DNA from: Streptomyces sp. LX-29
GTDB lineage: Bacteria; Actinomycetota; Actinomycetes; Streptomycetales; Streptomycetaceae
NCBI RefSeq assembly: GCF_029541745.1
Contig: NZ_CP089746.1
Location: forward strand, 2,604,001 to 2,668,000
Length of the DNA: 64,000 bases
Direction of reading: 5' to 3'
Shown here piece by piece: positions 45,769 to 54,421 of this stretch. A program made the translations under genes and the position numbers. Position 1 is the first letter of the stretch; each line of letters starts with the position of its first letter. A model generated the notes under the pieces. The model searched no databases and was not told the DNA's origin. It saw nothing but the letters and a program-made list of their open reading frames with translations.

Positions 45769-46299
45769 TCAGCCGTGTCGCTTCTTGCCGCGGCGCCGGG
45801 CCAGCAGCTTCGGCAGGGCGGCGGGGATGGGACGACGCGTGATCGCCGAGGTCGCCAGCGGGGGCGCGGCCAGGGAGCCGTCGGGCTGGTCGGCCACGGG
45901 CCCCTCGGTGGGCTCCAGGCGCAGCACACGGCACTCGCGGGCCCAGCGCTCGGTGATCCGCTCGGCGTCGGGCGCGTTCAGTCGCTTGCCCTTGAGCTCG
46001 TCTACCGCGGCGGTCCACGCCTCGGAGCCGGGCGCCATCTCGACGACACGGGCGGTCCAGCCGACCAGGCGGCCGCCTTTGTCCTTGCTGCGCACGGTCA
46101 CGGTCGCGGTGCCGCCGTCGACCAGGCCGAGACCCTGGAGCGGCTGTTCGCCGGGGCCGTCGCCGACCAGGCAGGCGGCGCCCTCGTGCCAGACGTGCCA
46201 CAGGGCCCGCTCGGGCCCCTCGGAGCCGCGCACCCAGATCAGGCCGGACTTCTTGGCGGCCTCCTCGATGAGGGCGCGGTCCATCAGCGTCTGCGTCAT
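45769..46299 (-). CDS. 176-aa hypothetical protein enclosed by the inverted repeat
   Basis: A basic-tailed 176-residue protein. MTQTLMDRALIEEAAKKSGLI opens it, WVRGSEGPERALWHVWHEGAACLVGD and GTATVTVRSKDKGGRLVGWTA suggest a small beta-barrel of the pyridoxamine-phosphate-oxidase/FMN split-barrel type, and it ends in a Lys/Arg-rich RRRGKKRHG. Function unknown; the fold assignment is a guess from strand pattern. ATG 46299. Its codon use is like its neighbours, so the repeat around it need not mean recent import. Confidence 0.75.
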   Translation of the reverse strand: MTQTLMDRALIEEAAKKSGLIWVRGSEGPERALWHVWHEGAACLVGDGPGEQPLQGLGLVDGGTATVTVRSKDKGGRLVGWTARVVEMAPGSEAWTAAVDELKGKRLNAPDAERITERWARECRVLRLEPTEGPVADQPDGSLAAPPLATSAITRRPIPAALPKLLARRRGKKRHG

Positions 46300-46339
46300 G
46301 GGCTCACCTTATGTCGGGCGGTGGCGCGCGGGGCGACGG

Positions 46340-46469
46340 CGGGAGGGGACGGGGAGGGGTGCCTCCGGGGCACTTACGCCTGATGTGTGGGCAAAGAGGG
46401 GCGCCATGGCGGCTCGGAGTCGTCGCCCGTACATCACGCCGCCCCGGAGGCGCCCCGGACCGGGACCGA
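46340..46469 (-). repeat. Right arm of ~130-bp inverted repeat
   Basis: Reverse complement partner of 45593-45723. It lies between the start of the 176-residue gene and the stop of the lipoprotein gene. The longest uninterrupted identical block is 30 bp (GTGATGT through GAGCCGC, read on the reverse strand), plus a second block CTCTTTGCCCACACATCA. Confidence 0.93.
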
Positions 46470-46502
46470 TCCCCCCTCCGGCCCCAGCCCCCGCCGGAGG
46501 CG

Positions 46503-47249
46503 CTACTTACTGGCCGGGATCTGCTGGCCGTAGTCGACGACCTGGGTCTTCTCCGGGGCGGCCAGGGTGAAGTCCCTGTTCCAGTCGTTGAGGGTGATCA
46601 CGCCGGCGTCTCCCGCGCGGCGCAGTCGGAGCGGGTAGGGGGCGCCCTCGAGGGAGACGTCGAGGGAGCCGCCGGAGCCCGCGCCGCCGCTGATGCGGAT
46701 GGTGCGGACGCCGCCGACCGTGCCCCGGTCCCCCACGGTGATCGTCCCGTGCAGCCCCAGCAGCCCGTCGAGCAGCAGCCCCTTGTCGGTGAAGCCGCTG
46801 AGCTGCTCGTAGGAGGGGTCGCCGACCGGCACCTTGACGTACTTGCCGTCGAGTTTCCGGGCGGCCGCCGTGTCCGCCTCGGACGGCTTACCCGCCTCCT
46901 GGTGGGCCCAGAAGCCCGCGTCGGCCTTGAGGTAGAGGTCCTGCCCGACCCGCAGCAGTTCGAAGGTGCCGCCCTGGCTGGAGACCTGGCCGGTGCCGCC
47001 GTTCCCCTTCAGCCGCATGTCGAGCGTGAAGGTGCGGCCCTTGCTGACCAGCGTGCCGGAGAGGTGCACCGAGCCCGCGCCGCCCGCGGCCTTGCGGGCC
47101 TTGCTCTCGATCTTCGTGGCGGGGAGTTTGCCGACGCCGTTCGTGCCCGCGTCGGGGTCCTTGCCTTCGCCGTCGCCGCCGCATCCCGCGAGCGCCACGG
47201 TCAACGCCGCGCACATCGCCCCCACGACAGCCGTGTTCCGGATGCGCAC
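46503..47249 (-). CDS. Lipoprotein, LppX/LprG-like
   Basis: A 248-residue lipoprotein with lipobox VALAGC (Cys ~23) and a Gly/Asp linker. The mature part alternates strands and resembles the LppX/LprG/LprAFG beta-sheet fold: SVHLSGTLVSKGRTFTLDMR, YLKADAGFW, GTITVGDRGTVGGVRTIRI and a C-terminal AAPEKTQVVDYGQQIP. Relatives bind or transfer lipids at the cell surface in mycobacteria; here the role is unknown. GTG 47249 start, divergent from the MgtE-domain gene. Confidence 0.87.
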   Translation of the reverse strand: MRIRNTAVVGAMCAALTVALAGCGGDGEGKDPDAGTNGVGKLPATKIESKARKAAGGAGSVHLSGTLVSKGRTFTLDMRLKGNGGTGQVSSQGGTFELLRVGQDLYLKADAGFWAHQEAGKPSEADTAAARKLDGKYVKVPVGDPSYEQLSGFTDKGLLLDGLLGLHGTITVGDRGTVGGVRTIRISGGAGSGGSLDVSLEGAPYPLRLRRAGDAGVITLNDWNRDFTLAAPEKTQVVDYGQQIPASK

Positions 47250-47483
47250 GTCTGCTCTGCCTCCTGATGCCGGTGCAGTAGGGCAGCGTACCCGTGCCGT
47301 CTACGCCCACTCTCCCGGCCTCCGGGGCGCCGCCCCCGCACCACCGGCGACGGCCCTCCGCTCCCTCCCGCGGGGCCGCCCGGGGGCATCCCGTGCGACC
47401 GGCGGCGGAGTGCCGCCCGGCGCGTTAGCCTGAATCCGACTTGAGCGGATATCGGCGTATTCAGGTGCTCGGGGAGGTGCGGC

Positions 47484-48800
47484 GTGGGACCAGGCGGGTC
47501 CAGGGTGTTCGTCTCGCACCTGGCGGGCGTCGCCGTCTTCGACCCCAACGGCGACCAGGTGGGGCGGGTCCGGGACCTCGTCGCGATGCTCCGGCTGCGC
47601 GGCCGCCCGCCACGGGTGCTGGGCATGGTCGTCGAGGTGATGAGCCGGCGGCTGATCTTCCTGCCGATGACCCGGGTGACCGGCGTCGAGCACGGCCAGG
47701 TCATCACCACCGGCGTGGTCAACATGCGGCGCTTCGAACAGCGCCCCACCGAGACCCTGGTCCTGGGCGAGCTGCTCGACCGGCGGGTGCGGCTGGTGGA
47801 GAGCGGTGAGCAGGTCACCGTCCTGGACGTGGCGATGGTGCAGCTGCCCGCCCGGCGCGACTGGGAGGTCGACAAGGTCTTCGTCCGGCGCGGCAAGGGC
47901 GGGGCGCTGCGGCGCCGGGGCGAGACCCTGACGGTGGAGTGGTCGGCGGTCAGCGGCTTCTCGCTGGAGGAGCACGGCCAGGGCGCGGAGAACCTGCTGG
48001 CCACGTTCGAGCAGCTGCGCCCCGCCGACCTCGCCCATGTGCTGCACCACCTGTCCGCCAAGCGCCGCGCGGAGGTCGCGGCCGCGCTGGACGACGACCG
48101 GCTGGCGGACGTGCTGGAGGAACTGCCCGACGACGACCAGGTGGAGATCCTGGGCAAGCTCCAGGAGGAGCGCGCGGCCGACGTCCTGGAGGCGATGGAC
48201 CCGGACGACGCGGCCGATCTGCTGTCCGAGCTGCCGGAGGAGGACAAGGAGCGGCTGCTGGCGCTGATGCGGCCGCAGGACGCGGCGGACATGCGCCGGC
48301 TGATGGCGTACGAGGAGCGCACCGCGGGCGGGCTGATGACCACCGAGCCGATCGTGCTGCTCCCGGACGCCACCGTGGCGGACGCGCTCGCGCGGGTGCG
48401 CAATCCGGACCTGTCCCCGGCGCTGGCCGCGCAGGTGTACGTGTGCCGGGCGCCGGACGAGACGCCGACCGGCAAGTACCTGGGGACGGTGCACTTCCAG
48501 CGGCTGTTGCGGGACCCGCCGTTCACCCTGGTCAGCGCGCTGGTCGACACCGATCTGCGGCCGCTGCCGCCGGACACCGGGCTGCCCGCGGTGACCAGCT
48601 ATCTGGCCACGTACAACATGGTGGCCGCGCCCGTGGTGGACGAGAGCGGCTCGCTGCTGGGCGCGGTGACCGTCGACGACGTGCTGGACCATCTGCTGCC
48701 GGAGGACTGGCGGGAGCGGGAGCTGCAGGCGGGTGAGGAGGTGCCGGGGGCCGCCGTCTCGAAGGGCCCGGGCGGCACCCCGGCCGGGGGGCGTCGATGA
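47484..48800 (+). CDS. PRC-barrel / MgtE N-domain / CBS protein without channel
   Basis: A 438-residue soluble protein. An N-terminal PRC barrel (RVFVSHLAGVAVFDPNGDQVG...) is followed at ~165-290 by an MgtE-N domain of repeated DDDRLADVLEELPDDD-type helices with EERTAGGLMT, and two CBS motifs (to ~425). In MgtE channels MgtE-N plus CBS is the Mg2+ sensor gating the pore; here no membrane helices follow, so it may sense Mg2+ or nucleotides and act on another partner, such as the DUF1003 membrane protein encoded next. GTG 47484 follows GGGGAGG. Comparable to mycobacterial Rv1232c. Confidence 0.88.
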   Translation: MGPGGSRVFVSHLAGVAVFDPNGDQVGRVRDLVAMLRLRGRPPRVLGMVVEVMSRRLIFLPMTRVTGVEHGQVITTGVVNMRRFEQRPTETLVLGELLDRRVRLVESGEQVTVLDVAMVQLPARRDWEVDKVFVRRGKGGALRRRGETLTVEWSAVSGFSLEEHGQGAENLLATFEQLRPADLAHVLHHLSAKRRAEVAAALDDDRLADVLEELPDDDQVEILGKLQEERAADVLEAMDPDDAADLLSELPEEDKERLLALMRPQDAADMRRLMAYEERTAGGLMTTEPIVLLPDATVADALARVRNPDLSPALAAQVYVCRAPDETPTGKYLGTVHFQRLLRDPPFTLVSALVDTDLRPLPPDTGLPAVTSYLATYNMVAAPVVDESGSLLGAVTVDDVLDHLLPEDWRERELQAGEEVPGAAVSKGPGGTPAGGRR

Positions 48801-48821
48801 GCGCGACCGCGGAGGCCGCCG

Positions 48822-49382
48822 ATGAGCGGTGAGCGCAGCCGTCTGGACCAGCCCAGAGCCCGCCGACGCGGCTGGCTTCCGCGGTGGGATCCGGAGGCGT
48901 TCGGCAAGGCCTCCGAGCACATCGCGCGGTTCCTGGGTACCGGGCGGTTCATCGCCTGGATGACGGTCTTCGTCATCGTCTGGGTGATGTGGAACACCAC
49001 CGCGCCCGGCCACCTGCGCTTCGACCCGTTCCCGTTCATCTTCCTGACGCTGATGCTGTCGCTCCAGGCGTCGTACGCGGCCCCGCTGATCCTGCTGGCC
49101 CAGTACCGGCAGGCGGACCGCGACCGGGTGGTGGTCGAGCAGGACCGGGCGCGGGACGAGCGGTCGATCGCGGACACGGAGTATCTGACCCGCGAGGTCG
49201 CCGCGCTGCGGATGGGTCTGGGCGAGGTCGCTACCCGGGACTGGATCCGCTCCGAGTTCCAAGAGTTGATCAAAGAGCTGAGGGATGTGGAGGAGCGGGG
49301 CGCGCCGCCGGGGGACGCGCCGCCGGGCGGCCGCGTATTCCCGGTGGAGGAACCGTCCGGGAGTGAGGAACGCGACCGCTGA
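48822..49382 (+). CDS. DUF1003 membrane protein
   Basis: A 186-residue DUF1003 protein with two membrane helices (FIAWMTVFVIVWVMWNT and FIFLTLMLSLQASYAAPLIL), the conserved FDPFPFIFLTLMLSLQASYAAP motif and a cytosolic helical tail. Function unknown, often linked to metal transport neighbourhoods. It begins 21 bp after the MgtE-domain gene and is almost surely cotranscribed, implying a joint complex. Confidence 0.9.
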   Translation: MSGERSRLDQPRARRRGWLPRWDPEAFGKASEHIARFLGTGRFIAWMTVFVIVWVMWNTTAPGHLRFDPFPFIFLTLMLSLQASYAAPLILLAQYRQADRDRVVVEQDRARDERSIADTEYLTREVAALRMGLGEVATRDWIRSEFQELIKELRDVEERGAPPGDAPPGGRVFPVEEPSGSEERDR

Positions 49383-49424
49383 CGACCTTTCCCGAGGCCG
49401 GCTACCGCGCCGTACCATTTCGGC

Positions 49425-50582
49425 ATGGCTACCGACACTCCCCCATCCGCTCCGTCCGAAGAGGCGGTGCGCGCCGCACTCGCGACGGTCAACGACCCGG
49501 AGATCCACAAGCCGATCACCGATCTCGGCATGGTCAAGTCGATCGCGATCGCGGCTGATGGGACGGTCGCGGTGGCCGTCTATCTGACCGTCTCCGGCTG
49601 CCCGCTGCGGGACACGATCACCAAGAACGTGACGGAGGCGGTGTCCCGGGTCGCCGGCGTGACCGGCGTCACCGTCGAGCTCGACGTGATGAGCGACGAG
49701 CAGCGACGCGAGCTGGCGTCCTCGCTGCGCGGCGGACAGGCCGAGCGCGAGGTGCCGTTCGCCAAGCCCGGCTCGCTGACCCGGGTGTACGCGGTGGCGT
49801 CCGGCAAGGGCGGCGTCGGCAAGTCGTCGGTGACGGTCAACCTGGCGGCCGCGATGGCCGCCGACGGGCTGAAGGTCGGCGTCGTGGACGCCGACATCTA
49901 CGGCCACTCGGTGCCCCGGATGCTGGGCGCGGACGGCCGCCCGACCCAGGTCGAGAACATGATCATGCCGCCGTCGGCGAACGGCGTGAAGGTCATCTCC
50001 ATCGGCATGTTCACCCCGGGCAACGCGCCGGTGGTGTGGCGCGGCCCCATGCTGCACCGCGCGCTGCAGCAGTTCCTGGCGGACGTCTACTGGGGCGACC
50101 TGGACGTGCTGCTGCTGGACCTGCCGCCGGGCACCGGCGACATCGCCATCTCGGTGGCGCAGTTGGTGCCGAACGCCGAGATCCTCGTGGTGACGACCCC
50201 GCAGCAGGCCGCCGCCGAGGTCGCCGAGCGGGCGGGCTCCATCGCCGTCCAGACCCACCAGAAGATCGTCGGCGTCGTCGAGAACATGTCCGGGCTGCCG
50301 TGCCCGCACTGCGACGAGATGGTCGACGTGTTCGGCACCGGCGGCGGTCAGGTGGTCGCCGACGGGCTGTCCCGGACCACCGGCACCAACGTCCCGGTGC
50401 TCGGCTCGATCCCGATCGACGTGCGGCTGCGCGAGGGCGGCGACGAGGGCAAGCCCGTCGTCCTCAGCGACCCGGACTCCCCGGCCGGTAGCGCGCTGCG
50501 CGCCATCGCGGGCAAGCTCGGCGGCCGCCAGCGCGGGCTGGCCGGTCTGTCGCTGGGCATCACCCCGCGCAACAAGTTCTGA
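49425..50582 (+). CDS. mrp: Mrp/ApbC/NBP35-type iron-sulfur carrier ATPase
   Basis: A 385-residue protein: N-terminal DUF59/MIP18 domain (~10-85, with the SGCPLRD cysteine) and a P-loop ATPase with deviant Walker A GKGGVGKSS (~128-136), VDADIYGHS, LLLDLPPGTGD and a C-terminal CPHC pair that binds a bridging 4Fe-4S cluster at the dimer interface. Such proteins assemble or carry Fe-S clusters. ATG 49425 lies 42 bp after the DUF1003 stop. Ortholog position of mycobacterial mrp Rv1229c. A very strong terminator follows. Confidence 0.96.
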   Translation: MATDTPPSAPSEEAVRAALATVNDPEIHKPITDLGMVKSIAIAADGTVAVAVYLTVSGCPLRDTITKNVTEAVSRVAGVTGVTVELDVMSDEQRRELASSLRGGQAEREVPFAKPGSLTRVYAVASGKGGVGKSSVTVNLAAAMAADGLKVGVVDADIYGHSVPRMLGADGRPTQVENMIMPPSANGVKVISIGMFTPGNAPVVWRGPMLHRALQQFLADVYWGDLDVLLLDLPPGTGDIAISVAQLVPNAEILVVTTPQQAAAEVAERAGSIAVQTHQKIVGVVENMSGLPCPHCDEMVDVFGTGGGQVVADGLSRTTGTNVPVLGSIPIDVRLREGGDEGKPVVLSDPDSPAGSALRAIAGKLGGRQRGLAGLSLGITPRNKF

Positions 50583-50640
50583 TCGACGCGCGGTCCCGTG
50601 GCGCGGCGGATCACCCGCCGCGCCACGCGACCCCCGCCCA

Positions 50641-50681
50641 CGTGTAAGGGGCGGCCTCCCTGGGAGGCCGCCCCTTACACG
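50641..50681. terminator. Very strong terminator between mrp and the converging gene
   Basis: A perfect ~19-20 bp stem starting CGTGTAAGGGGCGGCCTCC, with a tiny loop, lies 58 bp after the mrp stop and 30 bp from the converging stop at 50711; it can act in both directions. Confidence 0.92.
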
Positions 50682-50710
50682 CGCGGAGAGCCACCGTCCG
50701 CGGCGCCGGT

Positions 50711-51409
50711 TCAGCTGTAGCCGGCGATGTCCTTGACCACCGAGAAGCCGAGACCGTAGGCGCTCATGCCACGCCCGTACGCCCCCAGGTGCACGCCGTC
50801 GCGCGCGGAGCCGGCCAGCACCCAGCCGTACTCCGACTCGCGGTAGTGGAACGTGGCCGGCTCGCCGTCCACCGGCAGCGACAGCTGCGACCAGCCCTCG
50901 CCGCCCAGGTCGTCGGCGAGCTCCCAGGCGATCGCGGTCTGCTGCTCCAGCCAGTCCTGGCGCAGCGCCCGCTCCATCCGCGACGGCCAGGTGCACGACA
51001 GCAGCCCCGAGCCCGCCAGCCAGGCCGCGGAGGAGACCGAGGTCGCCTCCAGCACGCCGGTGCCGTCGGCGCTGCGCCGCAGCGGGCGGCTGGCGATGGT
51101 CACCACCACCGCGAAGCGCTGTCGGTCGCGTGCCTCGGCGTCCGTCTCGGCCCGCAGCGACGGCTCGTCGCCATGGCCGGTCGAGCCGTGCTCCACGGTG
51201 CCGTCGGCGCTGGCGCCGACCTGCATCAGCCAGCGCGGCCCCGTGAACGCCTCGTCGAGCCCGTACCAGGGGAACGCGGCCATCAGGTAGCCGTCGATCT
51301 TGCGCCGAGCGTCAGCGGGCATTCCCTGGGTGGCCTGGGCGACCTGCGTGGCCGCCGCGCCCGGTGCACCGGTCACCGCCTCTTGTACCCCTGACCGACT
51401 CGTCTCCAT
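50711..51409 (-). CDS. Conserved actinobacterial protein, function unknown
   Basis: A 232-residue protein without signal peptide or membrane segments; motifs DGYLMAAFPWYGLDEAFTG, VSSAAWLAGSGLLSCTWPS and YRESEYGWVLAGSARDGVHLGAYGRGMS look conserved but I recognise no domain. ATG 51409. It lies between mrp and tatB, downstream of tatB on the same strand. Confidence 0.72.
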   Translation of the reverse strand: METSRSGVQEAVTGAPGAAATQVAQATQGMPADARRKIDGYLMAAFPWYGLDEAFTGPRWLMQVGASADGTVEHGSTGHGDEPSLRAETDAEARDRQRFAVVVTIASRPLRRSADGTGVLEATSVSSAAWLAGSGLLSCTWPSRMERALRQDWLEQQTAIAWELADDLGGEGWSQLSLPVDGEPATFHYRESEYGWVLAGSARDGVHLGAYGRGMSAYGLGFSVVKDIAGYS

Positions 51410-51528
51410 CTGCGCGGAGCCTCCTTGCTGCCCTGTCTCGTGGGCGGCCCGCCCCCCTCGGGCGACCTCTCACCCCGGACAAAGGGAGGATAGCCATACG
51501 GGTCAACCACGCCCGGCAGGCCAGGGGC

Positions 51529-51990
51529 TCATGTGGCGTCTGAGTCGAACGGCGGCCGCTCGACCGCGCCGCCGGAGTCCCGCTTGCGCAGCAGGTCGGA
51601 GCCGTTGGAGGAGCTCGTTCCCGAGGCGGGCGCGGGGAGGGCCGGGCCACTCGCCCGGTCGCCCTCCCGGCCGTTCACCGCGTCGGCGACCTCGGCCATC
51701 TCCTTGCGGAGGTCGAAGCCGTTGCGGATCTCCTTCAGGCCCAGCTCGTCCTTGTCGAGGAGGTGCTTGCGCGCGAACGTCTTGGGGTTCAGGTCCTCGA
51801 ACTCGAAGTCCTTGAACTCGGGTCCGAGCTCCGAGCGGATGTCCTGCTTGGCGTTGTCGGAGAACTCCCGCACCTTGCGGATGAACCCGGCGACGTCCTG
51901 GATCACCTTCGGAAGCTTGTCCGGGCCGAAGACGAGCACCGCAAGGATGATGAGCGCGATCAGCTCTAGGGGTCCTATGTCGAAGAACAC
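51529..51990 (-). CDS. tatB: Sec-independent translocase TatB
   Basis: A 153-residue TatB: N-terminal membrane helix FDIGPLELIALIILAVLVFGPDKLPK with the GP hinge, an amphipathic helix, and a long charged C-terminal region. TatB forms the twin-arginine signal receptor with TatC. GTG 51990 start. The order sigE-rseA-htrA-tatB is that of M. tuberculosis Rv1221-Rv1224, though tatC is elsewhere. Confidence 0.93.
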   Translation of the reverse strand: MFFDIGPLELIALIILAVLVFGPDKLPKVIQDVAGFIRKVREFSDNAKQDIRSELGPEFKDFEFEDLNPKTFARKHLLDKDELGLKEIRNGFDLRKEMAEVADAVNGREGDRASGPALPAPASGTSSSNGSDLLRKRDSGGAVERPPFDSDAT

Positions 51991-52177
51991 CTTGCAGCTC
52001 CTTGATACGTCTGTGGCCGCGGATCCAGGCCAATGAACACGGTACCTGTCTCTGTGTGCCTCCCGGGAGACGCCCGGGCCAACACCGGGTGTCCGGAGCC
52101 CGGTCCTGCGGGCCGCAGCCGTCCGGACCGCCGGGGGCCCGCGCGGACCGCCGGGGCCCGCGCGGGCGACGGGCGAC

Positions 52178-54262
52178 TCAGCCGCCGGCCGTGCCGAGGG
52201 TGAGGGAGACCGTCCGTTCCCGGCCGTCCCGCTCCAGCGTCAGCTCCAGTCGGTCACCGGGCCGGTGACCGCGGATCTTGACGATCAGCTCCCGCCCGCT
52301 GTGCACCCGCACCCCGTCCACCTCGGTGATCACATCGCCCGGTCGCACCCCGGCCCGGTCCGCGGGTCCGCCCGGCTTCACGGGCTCGCCGCCGTCGGTC
52401 TTGGTCTCGACCCGTGCGCCGTCGCCGGCATAGCCGGTGTCGAGCGTGACACCGATCACGGGATGGGTGGCCCGGCCGGTGTTGATCAGCTCCTCCGCGA
52501 CCCGCTTGCCCTGGTTGATGGGGATCGCGAAGCCCAGTCCGATGGAGCCGCCCTGGCCGCCGCCCAGCCCGCCGCCGTCGTCGGCCGCGCGGATGGCGCT
52601 GTTGATGCCGATCACGCGCGCCTTGGAGTCCATCAGCGGCCCGCCGGAGTTGCCCGGGTTGATCGGGGCGTCGGTCTGCAGCGCGTCGACGTAGCTGACG
52701 TCGCTGCCGTCCGCCTTCTCGCCGCCGGCGGTGATCGGCCGCTCCCGCGCGCTGATGATGCCCGCGGTGACGGTGCCCGCCAGGTTGTACGGGGCGCCGA
52801 TGGCGACGACCGGGTCGCCGACCCGCACCGAGTCCGAGTTGCCCAGCGGCAGCGGCCGCAGCCCGGAGACGCCGTCGACCTTGATCACCGCCAGGTCGTA
52901 GCCGCCGTCCCCGCCGACGATGCTCGCGCGGGCGACCTCGCCCCCGTTGAACGTGACCGATATGTCGCCGTTCGAGCGGGCCCCCTCCACCACGTGGTTG
53001 TTGGTGAGGATGTGGCCCTTGGCGTCGAGGACGAAGCCGGTGCCGGTGGCCTCCTCGGAGCCGCCGCCCACGTGGATGGTGACCACGCCCGGCAGCGCGC
53101 TGGCGGCGATCCCGGCCACGCTCTCCGGGTCGCGCGGGCCCTTCTCGGCCGGCGGCTGGGACAGCTCCACACCGTCGCCGCTGATGCCGCCGTTGCGCTC
53201 CATGTAGGCGCCGATGCCACCGCCGACGCCGCCCGCGACCAGGGCGATCAGCAGCGCCCCGGTGACGAGCAGGCCACGGCGGCGGGGCCGGCCGGCGCCC
53301 TCGGCCGGTCCGGCGGGCGCCGCCATCCGCGGCGCGCTCCACGGGTCGTAGCTCATCCAGCGCGACTGCGCCGCCGTCGGCGCCACCGGGTCGACGACCC
53401 CCGGAGCCGGAAGCGGAGCCGGAACGGGGACCGGGGCCGGGGCCGGCGGCGGGAGCTGGGTGCCGTGCGCCGGGGTCATGCCCGCGTGCGGCGCCGGCTG
53501 CGGCTGGTGCAGCACCGGGGCGGGCGGCGGCAGCTGCGTGCCGTGCGGCGGCGTCATCCCCGGGTGCGGGGCGGGCGCGGGCGCCTGGTGCGCACCCGGC
53601 GGGAGCTGGGTGCCGTGCGCCGGCGTCACACTCGGCCGCTGCACGGGCGGCGCGGGCGCCCACGGCCCCGGGTCCCCGTACGGCGGGGTCCCGTAGGGAT
53701 CCGGGGCGTGCAGCGGCTTGGGCCGCTGGGCCCGCGGCTCCGCCGGGGCGGACGGGACGGCGTCGGCGGCCGGGGCCTCGTGAGCGGCGGCCTCGGCCTC
53801 GGCCCGCACGGGCTCGGTCGACGCAGGCGCGGTCGCCACGGAGTCAGTCGCCACCGAGTCGGTCGCCGAGAAGTCGGCCGGCACGGACTCGGTCGGCAGG
53901 GAGTCAGTCGGCACGGCGTCCATGGAGACGGTCGTCCCGGACGCGGCGGTGTCCGGCACGGCGTCCTCCGGTGCGGCCTCCGCGGCCTCCACGGCGTCCG
54001 TCGTCCGCTCGACGGGGCGCGCCCCGGAGACGTCGCTCTCGGGTGCGGCGGTCGACGGGAGCGTGTCGCCGGCCGGCGTGCCCTCGAAGGCCCCGGTCAC
54101 GGGCCGTACGCCGGCGTCCTGGGCCTCGGGGGCGGTAGGCGGCTGCGACGGGCCTCCGGGGGCCGAACGCGGCACGTGGTCCGATGACGGCGCGGCGGGC
54201 CGACCGGCGCTCGGGCGGCTCCACCACTTCGGCTTGGGCCCGGGGGCCTTCCCCTCGTCCAT
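52178..54262 (-). CDS. htrA: HtrA/DegP-like membrane-anchored serine protease with PDZ
   Basis: A 694-residue S1C protease. Residues 1-310 are cytosolic and low in complexity (Thr/Asp/Val repeats such as TDSVATDSVAT, then proline-rich units PAHGTQLPP), a membrane anchor is at ~320-345 (RGLLVTGALLIALVAGGVGG), and the extracellular protease carries the triad: His in TNNHVVEG, Asp in YDLAVIKVD, Ser in PGNSGGP. A PDZ domain ends the protein (PADRAGVRPGDVITEVDG). HtrA degrades misfolded envelope proteins and in the SigE system is part of the stress response. ATG 54262. It is 159 bp after the anti-sigma gene. Confidence 0.94.
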   Translation of the reverse strand: MDEGKAPGPKPKWWSRPSAGRPAAPSSDHVPRSAPGGPSQPPTAPEAQDAGVRPVTGAFEGTPAGDTLPSTAAPESDVSGARPVERTTDAVEAAEAAPEDAVPDTAASGTTVSMDAVPTDSLPTESVPADFSATDSVATDSVATAPASTEPVRAEAEAAAHEAPAADAVPSAPAEPRAQRPKPLHAPDPYGTPPYGDPGPWAPAPPVQRPSVTPAHGTQLPPGAHQAPAPAPHPGMTPPHGTQLPPPAPVLHQPQPAPHAGMTPAHGTQLPPPAPAPVPVPAPLPAPGVVDPVAPTAAQSRWMSYDPWSAPRMAAPAGPAEGAGRPRRRGLLVTGALLIALVAGGVGGGIGAYMERNGGISGDGVELSQPPAEKGPRDPESVAGIAASALPGVVTIHVGGGSEEATGTGFVLDAKGHILTNNHVVEGARSNGDISVTFNGGEVARASIVGGDGGYDLAVIKVDGVSGLRPLPLGNSDSVRVGDPVVAIGAPYNLAGTVTAGIISARERPITAGGEKADGSDVSYVDALQTDAPINPGNSGGPLMDSKARVIGINSAIRAADDGGGLGGGQGGSIGLGFAIPINQGKRVAEELINTGRATHPVIGVTLDTGYAGDGARVETKTDGGEPVKPGGPADRAGVRPGDVITEVDGVRVHSGRELIVKIRGHRPGDRLELTLERDGRERTVSLTLGTAGG

Positions 54263-54421
54263 GATCTCCCCAGAGTCTTCCGCGACGCGGCGCGGACTGC
54301 ACAGCTCGGGACATGCCTTGCGTGCCCGCTACGGGTCGATGGCGCTGCCCCGAAGCGATTCAACCAGGTCTCGCGGGGCTTGCGCAGTGTCCCCGACCGC
54401 GCCGGCGGACGGGGACCAGCG

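Noticed and set aside
45593..46469. Complete insertion sequence
   Set aside because: The enclosed gene shows no DDE or other transposase motif, so an autonomous element cannot be claimed.
47301..50996. Minus-strand frame of 1231 codons
   Set aside because: Antisense to the MgtE-domain, DUF1003 and Mrp genes, all with clear family motifs.
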